A DNA stretch of 64,000 bases from Semisulcospira habei (GCA_036245525.1 BTPG01000003.1:190887664-190951663), one strand, 5' to 3'. Counted from the first letter of the stretch, positions 10,401 through 21,122 are shown. Numbers and translations: made by a program. The notes: generated by a model from the sequence alone, not told the origin.

Positions 10401-13400
10401 CAGTAATGACAGCGAACTTTTGCAACCGCCAGCACACCTTTCGCTTGCAAACAGGGGGGACATCAAACGACTCCCTGTCCGCACGAGCGACAGAAGGGGC
10501 GGGCGGTTGCGAAAGTTGCCCATTTCATGTGGGTAGGGTCAATACCACCTAATCCCCCCCCCCCTCCCGATACAAAAAACCCCGGCCCTCCCACACCCAA
10601 GACACATACCTTGACAACGTCATAAAGCTGCAGCCCGTCCTCGCGATAATGATAGTTGGGTAGCACGTCCGCGTCCAGAACCCCGCGAGCTTTGAGCGCC
10701 TCGGGCAGCGTTCCTTCCACATCCACCCTCCACTCCTTCAAACGTCGGATGCCCAGCTCCCGAATCGTGTCATGTCCCACGGCGGACACCTGAGACATAG
10801 GTAAATTAAACCATTTGATATGCGTTGTAGTCAAGTACGGTTTACTGTTTAGTCGATCACTGGCTTTAGTTTGAGTGGTTCCCACTAGACAACGGGCAAC
10901 GGAAGACGAAACGCGCCGAGCATCCGAATAGGCGATGTGCGCAAATCAGACGTAGGTAAAAATTGCACGAGTTTCGCCTAGAACAGTGGATTAAAGCCAG
11001 GACAAACCCGTGATACTGTATGTTGGTCCTGCTATTAACTGTTTTCGTCGAAACGCGTGCAGTTTTAGCCTACTTCCGATTTCCGGAAATCGTCTGATCC
11101 GATAGATGTCTGCGATGTACAGTTCGCGTTATAGATGGCACACTTTGTTTCTCAAATATCCTCGCAGAGAATCGCATTTCTATACTATAGAGATCATTCG
11201 TTGCAAGTTGACCCAATATGAATCACTTTCAAGAATCTCCTACAATTTGCTCTTAGCCTTGGGTTATACACGAAACTTAAATTTCGTCTGCACGAAAACC
11301 AATCATAAGCGACCAGTTGCAGCGACCCGTTTTCGTAAAGTGCAGAAATGTTTCATGAAATGCCTGCCTCAGATTATTCAGCCCAGTTCAAACAATTTTA
11401 CGTTAAACAAGCTTGCTTTCAAACCTGAAATAGCAAGTCGGCAAGATGGACCCCGATAATGAAATCTGGCTGTTTCCGGCCGAGGCACTATCGCGTTATT
11501 TAAAAGGGATTATTTTTGTATTTCGACCCTATTTTTACGACTGTACAGCAAAATCAGCAAATAGAAGTTATGTAAATAAATAAATATCGCACATTGATTG
11601 GGTAAATTGGCACTGAACGATAATTGTTCTTAACCTGGTATAGAAAAGTTTCTTTGCGGAAATATCTGAAGGTGGAAAAACAGCTATGCGCTGATGTCAA
11701 AGGGCCTATGCACCCCAATAACAAAAGGTCTTCGAACCAAACAAGGCTGCAGTTGGCCATCGCATTTGATAGGCCTAAACGTTGTAGTCCTATGCGGTTT
11801 GTTTTTTAGTCAGTCATTGTGTGGCTAGTGTGAGTGGTTTCTGTTGGACAAGGGACAATGGAGGACTAATGAAAAGCCAAGAATCCGATTCCCCTTGGTT
11901 TACATACAAGAATCCGAGCACAGCGCTCTTTAATTTTAGTTTATATTTCTTACATCTTGTGGCAATTTAAGCGGCAGGGTTGCATTGTCATACAGCACGA
12001 GTGTAGGAGTCGAGAATCCACAGAGACAATAGGCGACGCAATGTGTATAGCTTTGGTCCACCACGAAAACGTTAACCCTCTTGTTGGTAGCGGTTCGTCG
12101 CGATGATTGCTACAGAAATCATAACAAAACCGCTACCGACACGCTTAGGGTTAAATGTGTAAAGGTCAAAGAATGTTGCCAGTAACAGTATCACAACACA
12201 TCTAGGTGAACAAAAAGGACCGACCATATCCCGACTGAAAACAAAAAAAAGACGTCCATTTTGTGCAAAGCAGTATTTCATTGTATTACAATGAAAATAT
12301 CGCTTTTCAGAAAATAAAATGGGCGTATAATCAAACAGATTCACCCGCTGTGACAACTCACTTTATCAAACAGCCCGCCCGGGCTCAGCAGTATTGTACT
12401 GGCTGCCGCGTTGATTTCCAGCAGAAACATGAAGTGAGGTTTCAGGAGGCGGAAGATCGGGTGGTTTCCCGATAGCTCGCGGTTGACGGCCAGACAAAAG
12501 CTCTCCATCAGCAGGTGGGTGAAGTGCAGATGGGTCAAGACCTGGTGGGAGTTGGCTTCGGCCAGATTGTACCTGGACAAGGACAAAGCCCGCAAGGATC
12601 ACGTTTGATAAAACTACCAATTTTACGTTTTCAAAAAGGGGCATTTTTCACACAGTTGTAAGACTTTCGTGACCGTAGACCTCAAGTTGAAAGCTAGCAT
12701 TTCAGAACAAAACTTTTTTTAATCGATTTCTGGACCCGTTTTGACCCTTGGCCTTTCTGGGGGGGTCATCCAAATATGCATAAAAAAGACTTACCATCAG
12801 ATATCTCTGTACGTGTGGGTCTGAAGTTACAGTATATTAAACAAGAGAAAAATAAACCGAACAGGATCCAACTGCAAGAGACTAGATCGTCATGTGGCCC
12901 AGAGTTGCGGGGGCCCACGAGGATCTATTCCTCTTGCCTACATCTTGTACCCATGATTCGCGAACAGGGACTCTGCGTTCAAGTAAAAAGATTACAGACA
13001 ATCCGTGTACATTGACACTTTAGGGGTTAAAAGAGCGGATTAAACTCGATGAATACAAAAATGGGTTAAAATTAATGACCATGTCTCGACGATCAATTTG
13101 TCTCGGATCTTTCACATATCTACAGATACGTTCAAGCCACCAAGATGGTACTGTTCAGATGGTACTGCATGTTTAGTATTTTCACCGAGGATTATAACTC
13201 GTTACATCCTGAGGTTGATTTTCGTTAGATTATTGAGTTGGCCTATGAAGGTTACTTTACCGTTCAGAAGACAGACTGATCATGGTTCTGGCACCACTCT
13301 TACTATCATGCTCAAATCTATTTTATGTTTGAGCGCATCAGGACTTAAACCCTTTTAGCCTCAAGGTCCCATTCTTATATTTGGAGGTGATGCCCAATCA

Positions 13401-16400
13401 CTATGTACCAGTTTTAGGAGATGGATTGATCATAATTTAAGGGTAGTGCCAGATGAGCATGGTGCCTGCTGCAGGGTGCCGGGACTAAATGGGTTAAAGG
13501 ATTAACAGTCCTAGTTTACACACCACATTTTGGCGAGGAGCCAGGTGTACTCGTCGTCTGTTGGAAGGAAGACGGGGTTGTCCGCCCCTGGCTGCTGGAA
13601 GAGCTGGATGGCGATTGGCAAGAGTTGCTTCTCTTTGTTGACGAAGAGCAGGGCAAGTGGCGCTGTCAATACACGGCCTTCAGGGCCATGTCTGGAAAAG
13701 GAAAGTAAGCGCGGGTAAGTGTATTAAGTTGTTCCACTTTTTACGACGGTTCTAAAAGCGCCCGTTACATGCGCATTGATAAAATGTAATGCAAGGTGCA
13801 CCACTGCGCACATCAGGGGCGGATCGGTGGGGTTCCAGGGGTGCTCCAGGTGAAACTTGTAAAATGTTATATCAATCCCTTTTCGGGTTCCCCCCCCCCC
13901 CCCCCTCGTTTTCGAGGGGTGGTGAGGTTGTGGTTACAAGTACTCACGTTATCCTCGATTTTTTTCTTCGGCTAATGGGAAGACCTCTGTTGTGTCAGGT
14001 TAAAGGGCCCTAACAAAACGCCCCCCACCCCCCCCCCCCACCCACACACACACACACACCACACTTCCAGAAAACTGATCCGCCCCTGCACCTGGTACAA
14101 TTAAGCTCAATAAATTTGTAGATTAGACGCCCAATGGTAAAAAAAAATATAATGTAAATGAGCAAGCGATGGTTCACCAGACAGTAATGCTGTACTTCAA
14201 CAAGCACAGAACGGGCGCCTTCTGACGAACCAGTTTTACCGACGAAACACGAGAGATGAGCATTCACCGATGCTGTTTCCAGTACACAGGTGTGCACTAC
14301 TTGTGTGCGGGCAACAGTATGTGCGCTTTAACCCGTTCAGCGCCAGCTCATACAGACTTTCTGCAGTCTATGTTAATTCAACACTAGAATACCCTAGCTG
14401 TTCCATGAACGTTGATTCAGTGTGTGTCAACATGAGGCATAGATCATGAGCCTCGGCACCTGCGGGGGCTCATAAGGATCTATACCTCTTGCGGGTTGGG
14501 TGGTGTTCAGATCTGATCGGCACCGAGGGGATTAACCCTCGATGTGCACGCAGTCGCAGGCACCACATGCAGTCCCGGTGGCTGCATGCACAAGGGTTAA
14601 CAAACCTGAACTCATTCAAGGCGCCCCGTAACGCTATACGAAGCATTCGCAGCTATTGATGCAAAGGTCCCTTGAATGGGTTAAAGTACAAATCCACTGA
14701 CTAGCACATAACGTAATTGAAATCTTCGAGAATCCCGTGTTAGACGAAGCTGTCGTATTCACACAGTGCTATATTACCTTTGTCTAAACTACCTGTAAAC
14801 TTCCCTATCATATTAAAATGCCAGGAGACCAACATTTGTGCGGCATTATATACGTTACAATCGCAGTGTTTTCACACATAACAGCTGTTCATTGTTAATC
14901 CAACAAACCGAAACACTAACAATTCAAGACACCCCGCCCCCCCCCCCCCCAACTTAAGAAATAAAGTAAAATTATATAAATAAAAATAACCGAACAAAAG
15001 TAACGAAAACCATACACAAACAGCCAGCCAGCCAGCCAGCCAAACACCTAACCTGAAGTCCTGCAGGTGTTTCAGATCACACACGAACAGCCTCTTGGCT
15101 GCCATCACCTCCGCTGGCGTCTGTTCCTCTAGGAAGGGACGCAACTCATCTTCAGTCACGTCCAGGTTATCGGGAATGGAGCAGCAAAGGCGGATCACGG
15201 TGGGGTCCGGGCCGCACAGCCGCTGGTAGCCGAACCACCAGTCTTGGCGCCAGTCATGGTGGTCCAAGCAGGGAGGTCGGTAGTACTGGCCAGTAAGTTC
15301 GGAGTACAGCTCTTCTATCTGGGACAGTGTGGACCACGTGGACGGCTCGAGGGCATTGGCGACGTTCTCAAGGGTTGCTTTCACGCCAGTGCCCAGCAGG
15401 AAACTCTGCATGGATTGATTGATTGATTGTACATTGCTTAACGTCCCGACAGCAACAAGGCTTTCTCAGGACGTGCCTGCACTGCTTGTGAAAAAAAAAA
15501 AAAAAAAATAAAATAAATAAACAGAAAATTGAATGTATGTCGCTAGCCGGTCAAATACATTAAATAAACCTACAACATGGGGCATAAATAAAGCTAAGAC
15601 CATTCAGCAACACACATCCAATATCAAGAGCTACAGGCAGTGCAGACAGTAGGGAGAGTTTTAAAAAGGCAAATACAGGTGAATGGACCTCGGGTAGACA
15701 GAAACCCATGCCCCAGAATAGAGAGAAAAACCCACCCTGTGGGGCTGACCAGGGTGACCCTGGGAACTAAAAAATACCTAACCCCACCCAAGTCCCCCAG
15801 GGCAGACCCGGGTGGGGGAGGAAACTCTGCATGGAGCACGTGTATATAGCTATTGATAAATTTGTGCATGCAGCTACTCGTACCGAGTATACTACCTGTG
15901 GCTTCCTCCTGTACCGTTAGCCGACTACGAAACTGATAGAGCCACGCTGGGATTACACCACAAGTACCCTTCTATTCAATTGAGATGCTAAGCATGCTTG
16001 TGGCGTGCTGACCCAGTGGGTCTGTCCATTTGGGGAGTATTCCCGCTCATGGTACGGTTAACCCATTTAACCCTAAGGGCGCATATCCAGGATTTTGTAC
16101 GCGTCACCTAACGACTATGCACCAGCTGTAGGAGATGAATAGACCCTGATAATTCAAGGGTAGTGCTAGATTAACTTGGCCCCATCTGGCACTACCCTTC
16201 AATAATTATGGTCGATTCATCTTCTGTAGGGCGACGGGACTAAATGGGTTAATTACATTTTAGCAGCCCCTTCAATACTTGGCCGCCCATTTTGCGGGAA
16301 ACAGTGATCGAGAAAGCTCAATGGTCACAAGATTTTAAAATGTCCATACGGAACAGACCTTTGCAACCCGTTGGTTGTCGGCAGTTTTGATGTAGGCGGT

Positions 16401-19400
16401 GCCCACAAGAATCACCTCGACAAAACATGTCACCAACAGCCAAAGTTGTGGTCCGTTTTATTTTTTTAAGGTCGGTTGCGTGAGAATCACCTCGGCAAAA
16501 AGCCCCAGTGTCAGTCAAAAGTGTTAAAACTGAATCGTGTGACTGCGAGACAGACTAACAATAAAAACAGTCGGCAAGAGTGACAAACCTTGTAGCCGCT
16601 GGAGAATTCTTCCTCTGGCGGCACTTTGTCCACCCGGGCAGGTCCTTCGTTGTCTGGTGACAGTCTGAACAAATGGAAGCAAAGAGCGTTCATTTCTCAT
16701 TCATTGCCGGAACAATTGCGAGCGACGACCAAATGCGAGAGACATAGATCCTCCCGAGTCCCTGCATTTGCGGGGGCTCATGCGGATCTATGCCTCTTGC
16801 TGACCCCACTTTGTATCCATGTTCCTTGGACCAATGGGGTTCTTGTACGTTAGACTCACGATTTTAAAATCTTGGCTCTTTCGAGGTTTCCTCCTCGACT
16901 AGCTGTTGCTGTCGATACCTTTCAGCAATTCTGCATATCGTCCGTCGTGCAGTATAGTTGATAACAGGAAAGGGTTTAAAGAAAACATTCCCTCAACCCC
17001 TTCACTGCCGAGAACAGGTAATCGTGACCTAGCTGCAAGAGACAGATCACAAGGTGCCCCCGCAATTGCGGCTCCTGGGGATCTGTCTCTTGCTGACGCC
17101 ACTTCACATCCATGATCGTTGAACGGCCAGGTCCGTTTGGCGTTGAAGTATCTAAACACAATCTGCGATCACTAGCAGTGAAAGTGGCAAGACTCACAGG
17201 TAGATTTCCCTGGCCGCCTTCAGCCTCTCAGCGCGCATGTCCGGAAAGGGGTCGTTTTCTGGGAGAGAGGTGTCCAGATGCGGAACCTTGTACACCTTGC
17301 CCGCCGCCACCCATCGGTTGAACGGGAACACAAACTGCAAAGTCACGAAACGAGCAGATCAGTCGTTGACTCGTTCAGTTGATTGATTGTACATTGCTTA
17401 ACGTCCCGACAGCAACAAGGCTTTCTCAGGACGTGCCTGCACTGATTGTGAAAAAAAACTAAACAGAAAATTGAATGTATGTCGCCAGCCGGTCAAATAC
17501 ATTAAATAAACCTACAACATGGGGCATAAATAAAGCTAAGACCATTTAGCAACACACATCCAATATCAAGAGCTACAGGCAGTGCAGACAGTAGGGATAG
17601 TTTTAAAAAGGCAAATACAGGTGAATGGACAAAGGGTAGACAGAAACACATGCCCCAGAATAGAGAGAAAAACCCACCCTGTGGGGCTGACCAGGGTGAC
17701 CCTGGGAACTAAAAAATACCTAACCCCACCCAAGTCCCCCAGGGCAGACCCGGGTGGGGGGACTCGTTCAGTGCCGATAAAAATTTAACACACCCAACTG
17801 CAAGATGTATAGATCCTCATGAGCCCCCGAAGTTGCGGGGGCTCATGAAAATCTATGCCTCTTGCCGACACTACTTTGAACCCAATATCCTGGGTCATCT
17901 TGGGCTCTGTGTTGAATTGAAGATTGCAGAAAAGTTTCCGTCAACTGGCACTGAACAGGTTAAAATAAACAAAGACATGGTTTAATTCTGCAAATTAAGA
18001 TACTTTCCATAATTTGCTGTGGGCCCGTCACGCGCCTTGTCTCCATCTCAGAATCTTTTATGGGCTCGTATGTTCGTTAAAGCTCTGCAGCAGATATTAC
18101 TAAGTGTCATGTGTGCTTGCAGGCCCACCACTACCGTTACTGTTCAAATATACTTATGTAACATGGTTGTGAAAACCTACACACAGGTCTAGCTAGTTAT
18201 GGTTCATTTAGACACAGGACAATTCCAGTTCAGCACACGTCTTTATCAAGTAACCCGACAATGACTCCAATCCGTTCTATAAATACAACTATCAATACGA
18301 GAAACAGCAAAAAATAGATCGATACGTCAACGGCTGCGCAGAATAAATGCGATTACGCGTGTCACAACTGGTGTTCATGTTCATTAGGTTATCGACAAGG
18401 CATAATGCAAATGGTGCAGAAATCTGTCTTTAAATTTACTGCAAGTTTTAATAGTATCAATCTTTGAAGCATCTTTTTCATGACGCTGACATTGATTTCA
18501 TTTTATTTACGCCGAAAAGAAAATTGTGCATTTTATCTGCGGGCGTTTTTTACGTTGGATGTAGCGAATTATATGCATGCTTTGAAAATTCAATTACGCG
18601 ACAAACATTGAAGGGCGGAACCTGTCGCACAGGTACTTGTAAGCACAGGGCCGCGATCACAAATAAACGTGTTCGTTTTAGATATTGAGCCTGCTGTCTA
18701 AGCTAATTTATTGTTTGTTATCGCCTTTGTTCTCCGAGTAAACACAGGGTTTCATTAGTGGTGAAAATAAGTTCAACCGTACATCGTGGCACGCTTTTTC
18801 CCGTTAGACGTATTAGCAATTAGTATGGTCTTGCCAGTGGTGTTCTACACCGACTCATTTGACCGCCGTAAGATGGCCTTAGTTGCCTGCTCGGCGTTTA
18901 CCCCAAATAAAACCACAAGACCGCAGAACTTCCGGTACAATTTAAAATTTGCTTTACCCGTTTAGGCCCAAGGTCCCAGTTCTCACGTTCTGGAGGTGTT
19001 GCCTAACGATTATGTACCAGTTACAGGATAAATTGACCATGACAATTCAAGGAAAGTACCAGATTAGCTTTGCGCCTGAAGGCGCCAATCTAATCTGGTA
19101 CTACCCTTGAATTGTCATGGTCAAGCCATCTCCGGAATTAGGGATCCGGGGCTAAAAGGGTTATCAGTCTATTTGTTCACGCTATAATCATAGATAAGTG
19201 ACGAAAAAGTCACTTACCCGTTTGATCGGGTAAATATGGCCGCTACACTAACAAAATCGCCTTTTATGTTTACAAGTCGTGTTATTTCATACTTGGGTGT
19301 CGTTCACAAAGCCAGAAAGTAGATCTAGGCTTAAATTGGGCAGATTCCATTCCAACCGACTACAGTCAAACTGCTCAGTGGTTTTATACTGTGTAATCTG

Positions 19401-19954
19401 CGGATGCTCCACATTACACTTTCTACGTCGTGATGGTGAACCCGTTAATGATACAGCCAGAAAACGATACAGTGAAAAATTTGCGTCCTTCTATTACCTG
19501 GCAGTATATTTCTGCTTTCATACTTCAAACAGCACAACAAAAGGCAGAAAGCACTTCCAGTAAGCAAAAGAATCTCGGGGCAGACAGCCTTAATCGATCC
19601 GTGGCCGATGGTCGGCTCAGATTAAAAACTTTTGCTAACTGTGCAGCTTACCTCCGAGCCGTCGCTGGTTTCTATGGTAACGCTCTCCAGGTACCATTCG
19701 CTCATCAGCCCCGAGTTGTCACGTCTTAACTCAAGCACGTGCGGTTTGTCGGTCAGCGCCTGCGTGTCAAGGGCCTTCAGCGTGAACAGGTCCTGCTGGC
19801 CGCGTTCGAATTCGTTTCGGAAGAAATTGTCTAGCGGAATGGGTGGCGTCACGTTGCCCTTGACGTCATTGATGACGATAGTGACGTTGGCGTTCGTGCC
19901 CGCGCCTTTGACGTCGCCAGTCTTGACGTGCACATTGTAGACGTTCCTTGGCAT
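7162..19954 (-). CDS. LOX-L: animal lipoxygenase (PLAT plus lipoxygenase domain), nine coding exons
   Basis: Predicted non-heme iron dioxygenase that adds O2 to polyunsaturated fatty acids such as arachidonate; cytosolic or membrane-associated through its PLAT domain. The exons 19652-19954, 17198-17334, 16589-16664, 15053-15405, 13524-13691, 12362-12572, 10610-10789, 8074-8376 and 7162-7440 sum to 2010 bases (669 residues plus stop), close to mammalian 5- and 15-lipoxygenases. The PLAT domain is about residues 1-115. Iron ligands are the two His in HQVLTHLHFTHLLMESF, the His and Asn in CSVGHAAVNFPQYD, and the C-terminal Ile (NPALIPNSISI). The start MPRNVYNVHV aligns with the N-terminus of 5-lipoxygenase. 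By hand count it differs from LOX-R at about 32 residues plus a four-residue insertion. All splice sites are GT-AG, but an S retroposon lies at the exon 4 acceptor. The substrate and position of oxygenation cannot be read from sequence alone. Confidence 0.95.
7469..7533. repeat. Family F hairpin
   Basis: An inverted repeat built on ctggtctgtgac ... gtcatagaccag with a ggaccttacggcc-type centre. The equivalent in the right arm is at 41,701-41,764, and a perfect copy is at 62,564-62,636. Confidence 0.75.
7926..8041. mobile_element. TTAA-bounded hairpin element, family C
   Basis: Starts TTAACCCTTTGGCTGTCGG and ends with cgacacccaaaggattaa. Present at the same intronic site in LOX-R (41,205-41,296), so older than the duplication. 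Confidence 0.85.
8074..8376 (-). CDS. LOX-L exon 8 (third iron His and Asn)
   Basis: 303 bases, phase 0 at both ends. Encodes CSVGHAAVNFPQYD, containing the conserved His and Asn iron ligands. Confidence 0.95.
8517..8592. mobile_element. TTAA-bounded hairpin element, family D
   Basis: Starts TTAACTCATTCGAGACGTGC. The two halves, agatacgcgacttaagctgc and its partner gcgtatccggaggcggcacg, fold back. A partial right-arm copy lies at 40,715-40,753, and a better copy is at 56,492-56,572. Confidence 0.75.
8743..8820. mobile_element. Family C hairpin
   Basis: gtgtcggtagcggttt pairs with aaaaccgctaccaacac. The equivalent right-arm element (from about 40,140) has been split by an S insertion. Confidence 0.75.
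8943..9918 (-). mobile_element. Nested cluster of S retroposons (three or four copies)
   Basis: Two tail-containing partial copies (8943-9146 and 9147-9354), one near-complete copy (9357-9733) and a head fragment (9734-9918) lie end to end, as expected from repeated insertion into one another. The cluster is bounded by an imperfect duplication, aggcaactcataaga (8928-8942) and aggcaactccaagaga (9922-9937). The right arm has the empty site. Confidence 0.8.
10001..10207. mobile_element. TTAA-bounded miniature element, family B
   Basis: Starts TTAACCCCTTTCCTGCC and ends cggcagtgaaggggttta. The hairpin core is 10102-10167. The matching element in the right arm is at 39,739-39,942. Confidence 0.8.
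10230..10535. repeat. Degenerate internal repeat block shared by both arms
   Basis: Two or three imperfect units with the pattern gcaaccnc ... cctttcgctngcnaaca ... cga run through this intron. The right arm has the same block at about 39,440-39,730. It is not coding in a consistent frame. Confidence 0.5.
10610..10789 (-). CDS. LOX-L exon 7
   Basis: 180 bases in phase 0. Encodes the segment with LPEALKARGVLDADVLPNY and HYREDG, equivalent to PEAIKARG and FYRDDG of vertebrate lipoxygenases. Confidence 0.95.
12072..12154. mobile_element. TTAA-bounded hairpin element, family C
   Basis: gttggtagcggttcgtcgcg pairs with aaaccgctaccgaca-type sequence between two TTAA ends. Shared with the right arm (38,371-38,454). 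Confidence 0.8.
12362..12572 (-). CDS. LOX-L exon 6 (two iron His, stereocontrol Ala)
   Basis: 211 bases. Encodes HQVLTHLHFTHLLMESF with the two His of the H-x4-H iron motif, and INAAASTILL, in which the third Ala after IN aligns with the Ala/Gly stereocontrol position. Confidence 0.95.
12823..13030. mobile_element. Family B miniature element, left arm only
   Basis: Contains the hairpin core 12872-12937 and ends aggggttaa at 13,030. No counterpart was found at the matching site in the right arm. Confidence 0.6.
13345..13497. mobile_element. TTAA-bounded family A element with degenerate hairpin
   Basis: From ttaaacccttttagcctcaa to gggactaaatgggttaa. Shared with the right arm (37,319-37,470). 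The hairpin is partly lost in both copies. Confidence 0.75.
13524..13691 (-). CDS. LOX-L exon 5
   Basis: 168 bases. In phase it encodes HGPEGRVLTAPLALLFVN, LLPIAIQLFQQPGADNPVF and EYTWLLAKM, matching the conserved LPIAIQLNQ...WLLAKIW block of animal lipoxygenases. A long open frame in the other phase is a shadow. Confidence 0.95.
13814..14088. mobile_element. hAT-like miniature element
   Basis: Terminal inverted repeats CAGGGGCGGATC and GATCCGCCCCTG, a terminus seen in hAT elements. It contains poly-C and (AC)n runs and no coding region. The same element lies at the matching place in the right arm (36,774-37,006); another copy is at 45,086-45,386. Confidence 0.75.
14338..14535. mobile_element. 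TTAA-bounded miniature element, family B
   Basis: Begins TTAACCCGTTCAGCGCCAG and ends ggcaccgaggggattaa; hairpin core 14430-14492. Counterpart at 36,339-36,546. Confidence 0.8.
14532..14600. mobile_element. Short TTAA-bounded hairpin element, family G
   Basis: Begins TTAACCCTCGATGTGCACGC and ends tgcatgcacaagggttaa, with gtgcacgcagtcgcaggcac as part of the fold. It abuts the preceding family B element and shares its TTAA. Right-arm partner 36,272-36,342. Confidence 0.75.
14608..14684. mobile_element. Short TTAA-bounded hairpin element, family H
   Basis: ctcattcaaggcgccccg pairs with the end cttgaatgggttaa. Right-arm partner 36,156-36,264. Confidence 0.65.
15053..15405 (-). CDS. LOX-L exon 4
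   Basis: 353 bases, 12 more than in LOX-R because of a four-residue in-frame difference (NVANALEPS against NIEPS). Encodes DWWFGYQRLCGPDPTVIRLC, matching MFGYQFLNGCNPV in 5-lipoxygenase. Its acceptor lies 10 bases from an S insertion. Confidence 0.93.
15415..15818 (-). mobile_element. S retroposon inserted at the LOX-L exon 4 acceptor
   Basis: Full-length copy with a 17 bp duplication, aggaaactctgcatgga (15398-15414 and 15819-15835). The duplicated bases include the splice acceptor and the first bases of exon 4, so there are now two acceptors, one on each side of the element. The one next to the exon is preceded by the element's ATCA tail instead of the original intron end. Confidence 0.95.
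16058..16252. mobile_element. TTAA-bounded family A element
   Basis: Starts TTAACCCATTTAACCC and ends ggactaaatgggttaa. The hairpin stem gacc..ataattcaagggtagtg is imperfect. A partial counterpart is at 35,108-35,230. Confidence 0.8.
16362..16515. repeat. Degenerate family C hairpins
   Basis: gttggttgtcggcag ... aatcacctcgacaaaac and ccaacagccaaag fold back imperfectly, followed by a second partial unit. The right-arm equivalent is about 34,998-35,105. Confidence 0.5.
16589..16664 (-). CDS. LOX-L exon 3
   Basis: 76 bases encoding LSPDNEGPARVDKVPPEEEF and the following SSGYK. Acceptor gttcag and donor gtttgt match those of LOX-R. Confidence 0.92.
16735..16800. repeat. Family B hairpin, shared with right arm
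   Basis: gagacatagatcctcccg pairs with tgcggatctatgcctcttgc. Counterpart 34,726-34,791. Confidence 0.75.
17033..17093. repeat. Family B hairpin, shared with right arm
   Basis: gcaagagacagatcacaagg pairs with ctggggatctgtctcttgc. Counterpart 34,488-34,544. Confidence 0.75.
17198..17334 (-). CDS. LOX-L exon 2
   Basis: 137 bases encoding FVFPFNRWVAAGKVYKVPHL and DPFPDMRAERLKAAREIYL. It links the PLAT domain to the catalytic domain. Confidence 0.93.
17379..17760 (-). mobile_element. S retroposon inserted into a family B element
   Basis: Duplication gactcgttcag at 17368-17378 and 17761-17771. The duplicated bases are part of the terminal repeat of a family B miniature element (17,761-17,962), so S came later. 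Confidence 0.92.
17761..17962. mobile_element. Family B miniature element
   Basis: Hairpin core 17799-17864; ends ggcactgaacaggttaa. Right-arm equivalent 33,998-34,214. Confidence 0.8.
18735..19245. other. Left-arm-only intronic insertion containing a family A element
   Basis: The right arm runs directly from the gtttacaag/gttagtgtg block to the ataacaaacaataa block (about 33,230-33,275), whereas the left arm has about 500 extra bases here. The extra DNA contains the hairpin element 18,955-19,163. Confidence 0.6.
18955..19163. mobile_element. Family A hairpin element with distinctive covarying stem
   Basis: Core 19034-19124: gaccatgacaattcaagg pairs with ccttgaattgtcatggtc, and gtaccagattag pairs with ctaatctggtac. 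Several bases differ from other family A copies in both arms of the stem at once. Confidence 0.85.
19652..19954 (-). CDS. LOX-L exon 1 coding part (PLAT domain)
   Basis: 303 bases from the ATG at 19952-19954. Encodes MPRNVYNVHVKTGDVKG and FFRNEFERGQQDLFTL, a PLAT/LH2 domain. The ATG is preferred because the sequence before it has a 10-base length difference from LOX-R that would break a longer reading frame. A tttatacag acceptor-like site lies just upstream. Confidence 0.93.
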
Positions 19955-20008
19955 CGTTATAGGTGGTTCTGTGGTTAATTTTGGCGTCCTGTATAAAACA
20001 AAGATTGG

Positions 20009-20347
20009 TTTGATTGTACATTGCTTAACGTCCCGACAGCAACAAGGCTTTCTCAGGACGTGCTGCACTGCTGTGAAAAAAAATAACAGAAATTGAATGT
20101 ATGTCGCCAGCCGTCAAATACATAAATAACCTACAACTGGGCATAATAAAGCTAAGACCATTAGCAACACATCCATATCAAGAGCTCAGGCAGTGCAGAC
20201 GTAGGAGAGTTTTAAAAGGCAAATACAGTGAATGGACAAGGTGACAGAAACATGCCCCAGAATAGAGAAAAACCACCCTGTGGGCTGACCAGGTGACCCT
20301 GGAACTAAAAATACCTACCCACCAAGTCCCCAGGCAGACCGGTGGGC
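20009..20347 (-). mobile_element. S retroposon copy riddled with one-base deletions
   Basis: Duplication aaacaaagattgg (19996-20008 and 20349-20361). Compared with its neighbours this copy has lost single bases at dozens of positions, mostly from doublets and runs. Flanking sequence shows no such pattern. Confidence 0.9.
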
Positions 20348-20375
20348 TAAACAAAGATTGGACTTGCTCACAAGG

Positions 20376-20753
20376 ATTGGATTGTACATTGCTTAACGTC
20401 CCGACAGCAACAAGGCTTTCTCAGGACGTGCCTGCACTGCTTGTGAAAAAAATAAACAAAATATTGAATGTATGTCGCCAGCCGGTCCAATACGTTAAAT
20501 AAACCTACGATATGGGGCCTAAATAAAGCTAAGACCATTTAGCAACACACATCCAATATCAAGAGCTACAGGCAGCGCAGACAGTAGGGAGAGTTTAAAA
20601 TAGGAAAATACAGGTGAATGGACCAAGGGTAGACAGAAACACATGCCCCAGAATAGAGAGGAAAACCCACCCTGTGGGGCTGACCAGGGTGACCCTGGGA
20701 ACTAAAAAATACCTAACCCCACCCAAGTCCCCCAGGGCAGACCCGGGTGGGGG
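20376..20753 (-). mobile_element. S retroposon copy
   Basis: Full-length; duplication ttgctcacaagg at 20364-20375 and 20754-20765. It lies only 28 bases from the preceding copy, as a separate insertion. Confidence 0.93.
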
Positions 20754-20916
20754 TTGCTCACAAGGAAAAACCGACCCGCTAGGTATCTAATCCAAACCTA
20801 TGACGGGTCCGCGATTAATCTCTACACGCCAGTGGATTCAGATTGTGTTTTTGAAATCATTGTAAATTCAACGCCAAAGATCCCTACCCGTCTAAATAAG
20901 ATGCAACGTGGTTTCA

Positions 20917-20976
20917 GCGAGAGGCATAGATCAGAAACCCCTGGCAAATGTGGGGGCTCATAATCTATACCTCTTG
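20917..20976. repeat. Family B hairpin, shared with right arm
   Basis: gcgagaggcatagatc pairs imperfectly with aatctatacctcttgc. Counterpart 32,263-32,328. Confidence 0.65.
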
Positions 20977-21011
20977 CGTAGGGGGAGAGCACTTTCTCGG
21001 TAGCCAAGGCG

Positions 21012-21122
21012 TTAACCCATTTAGCCCCGACGGCCTACAACAGAAACATCTACTGGAACTGGTACATAGTAAATGAAACTTCTAAAATTTGGAAGATGTG
21101 ACCTTGGGGTCAAATGGGTTAA
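21012..21122. mobile_element. TTAA-bounded family A element without a hairpin core
   Basis: TTAACCCATTTAGCCCC to ggtcaaatgggttaa. In the right arm (32,057-32,228) the same element keeps a partial hairpin, so the core was lost here. Confidence 0.75.
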
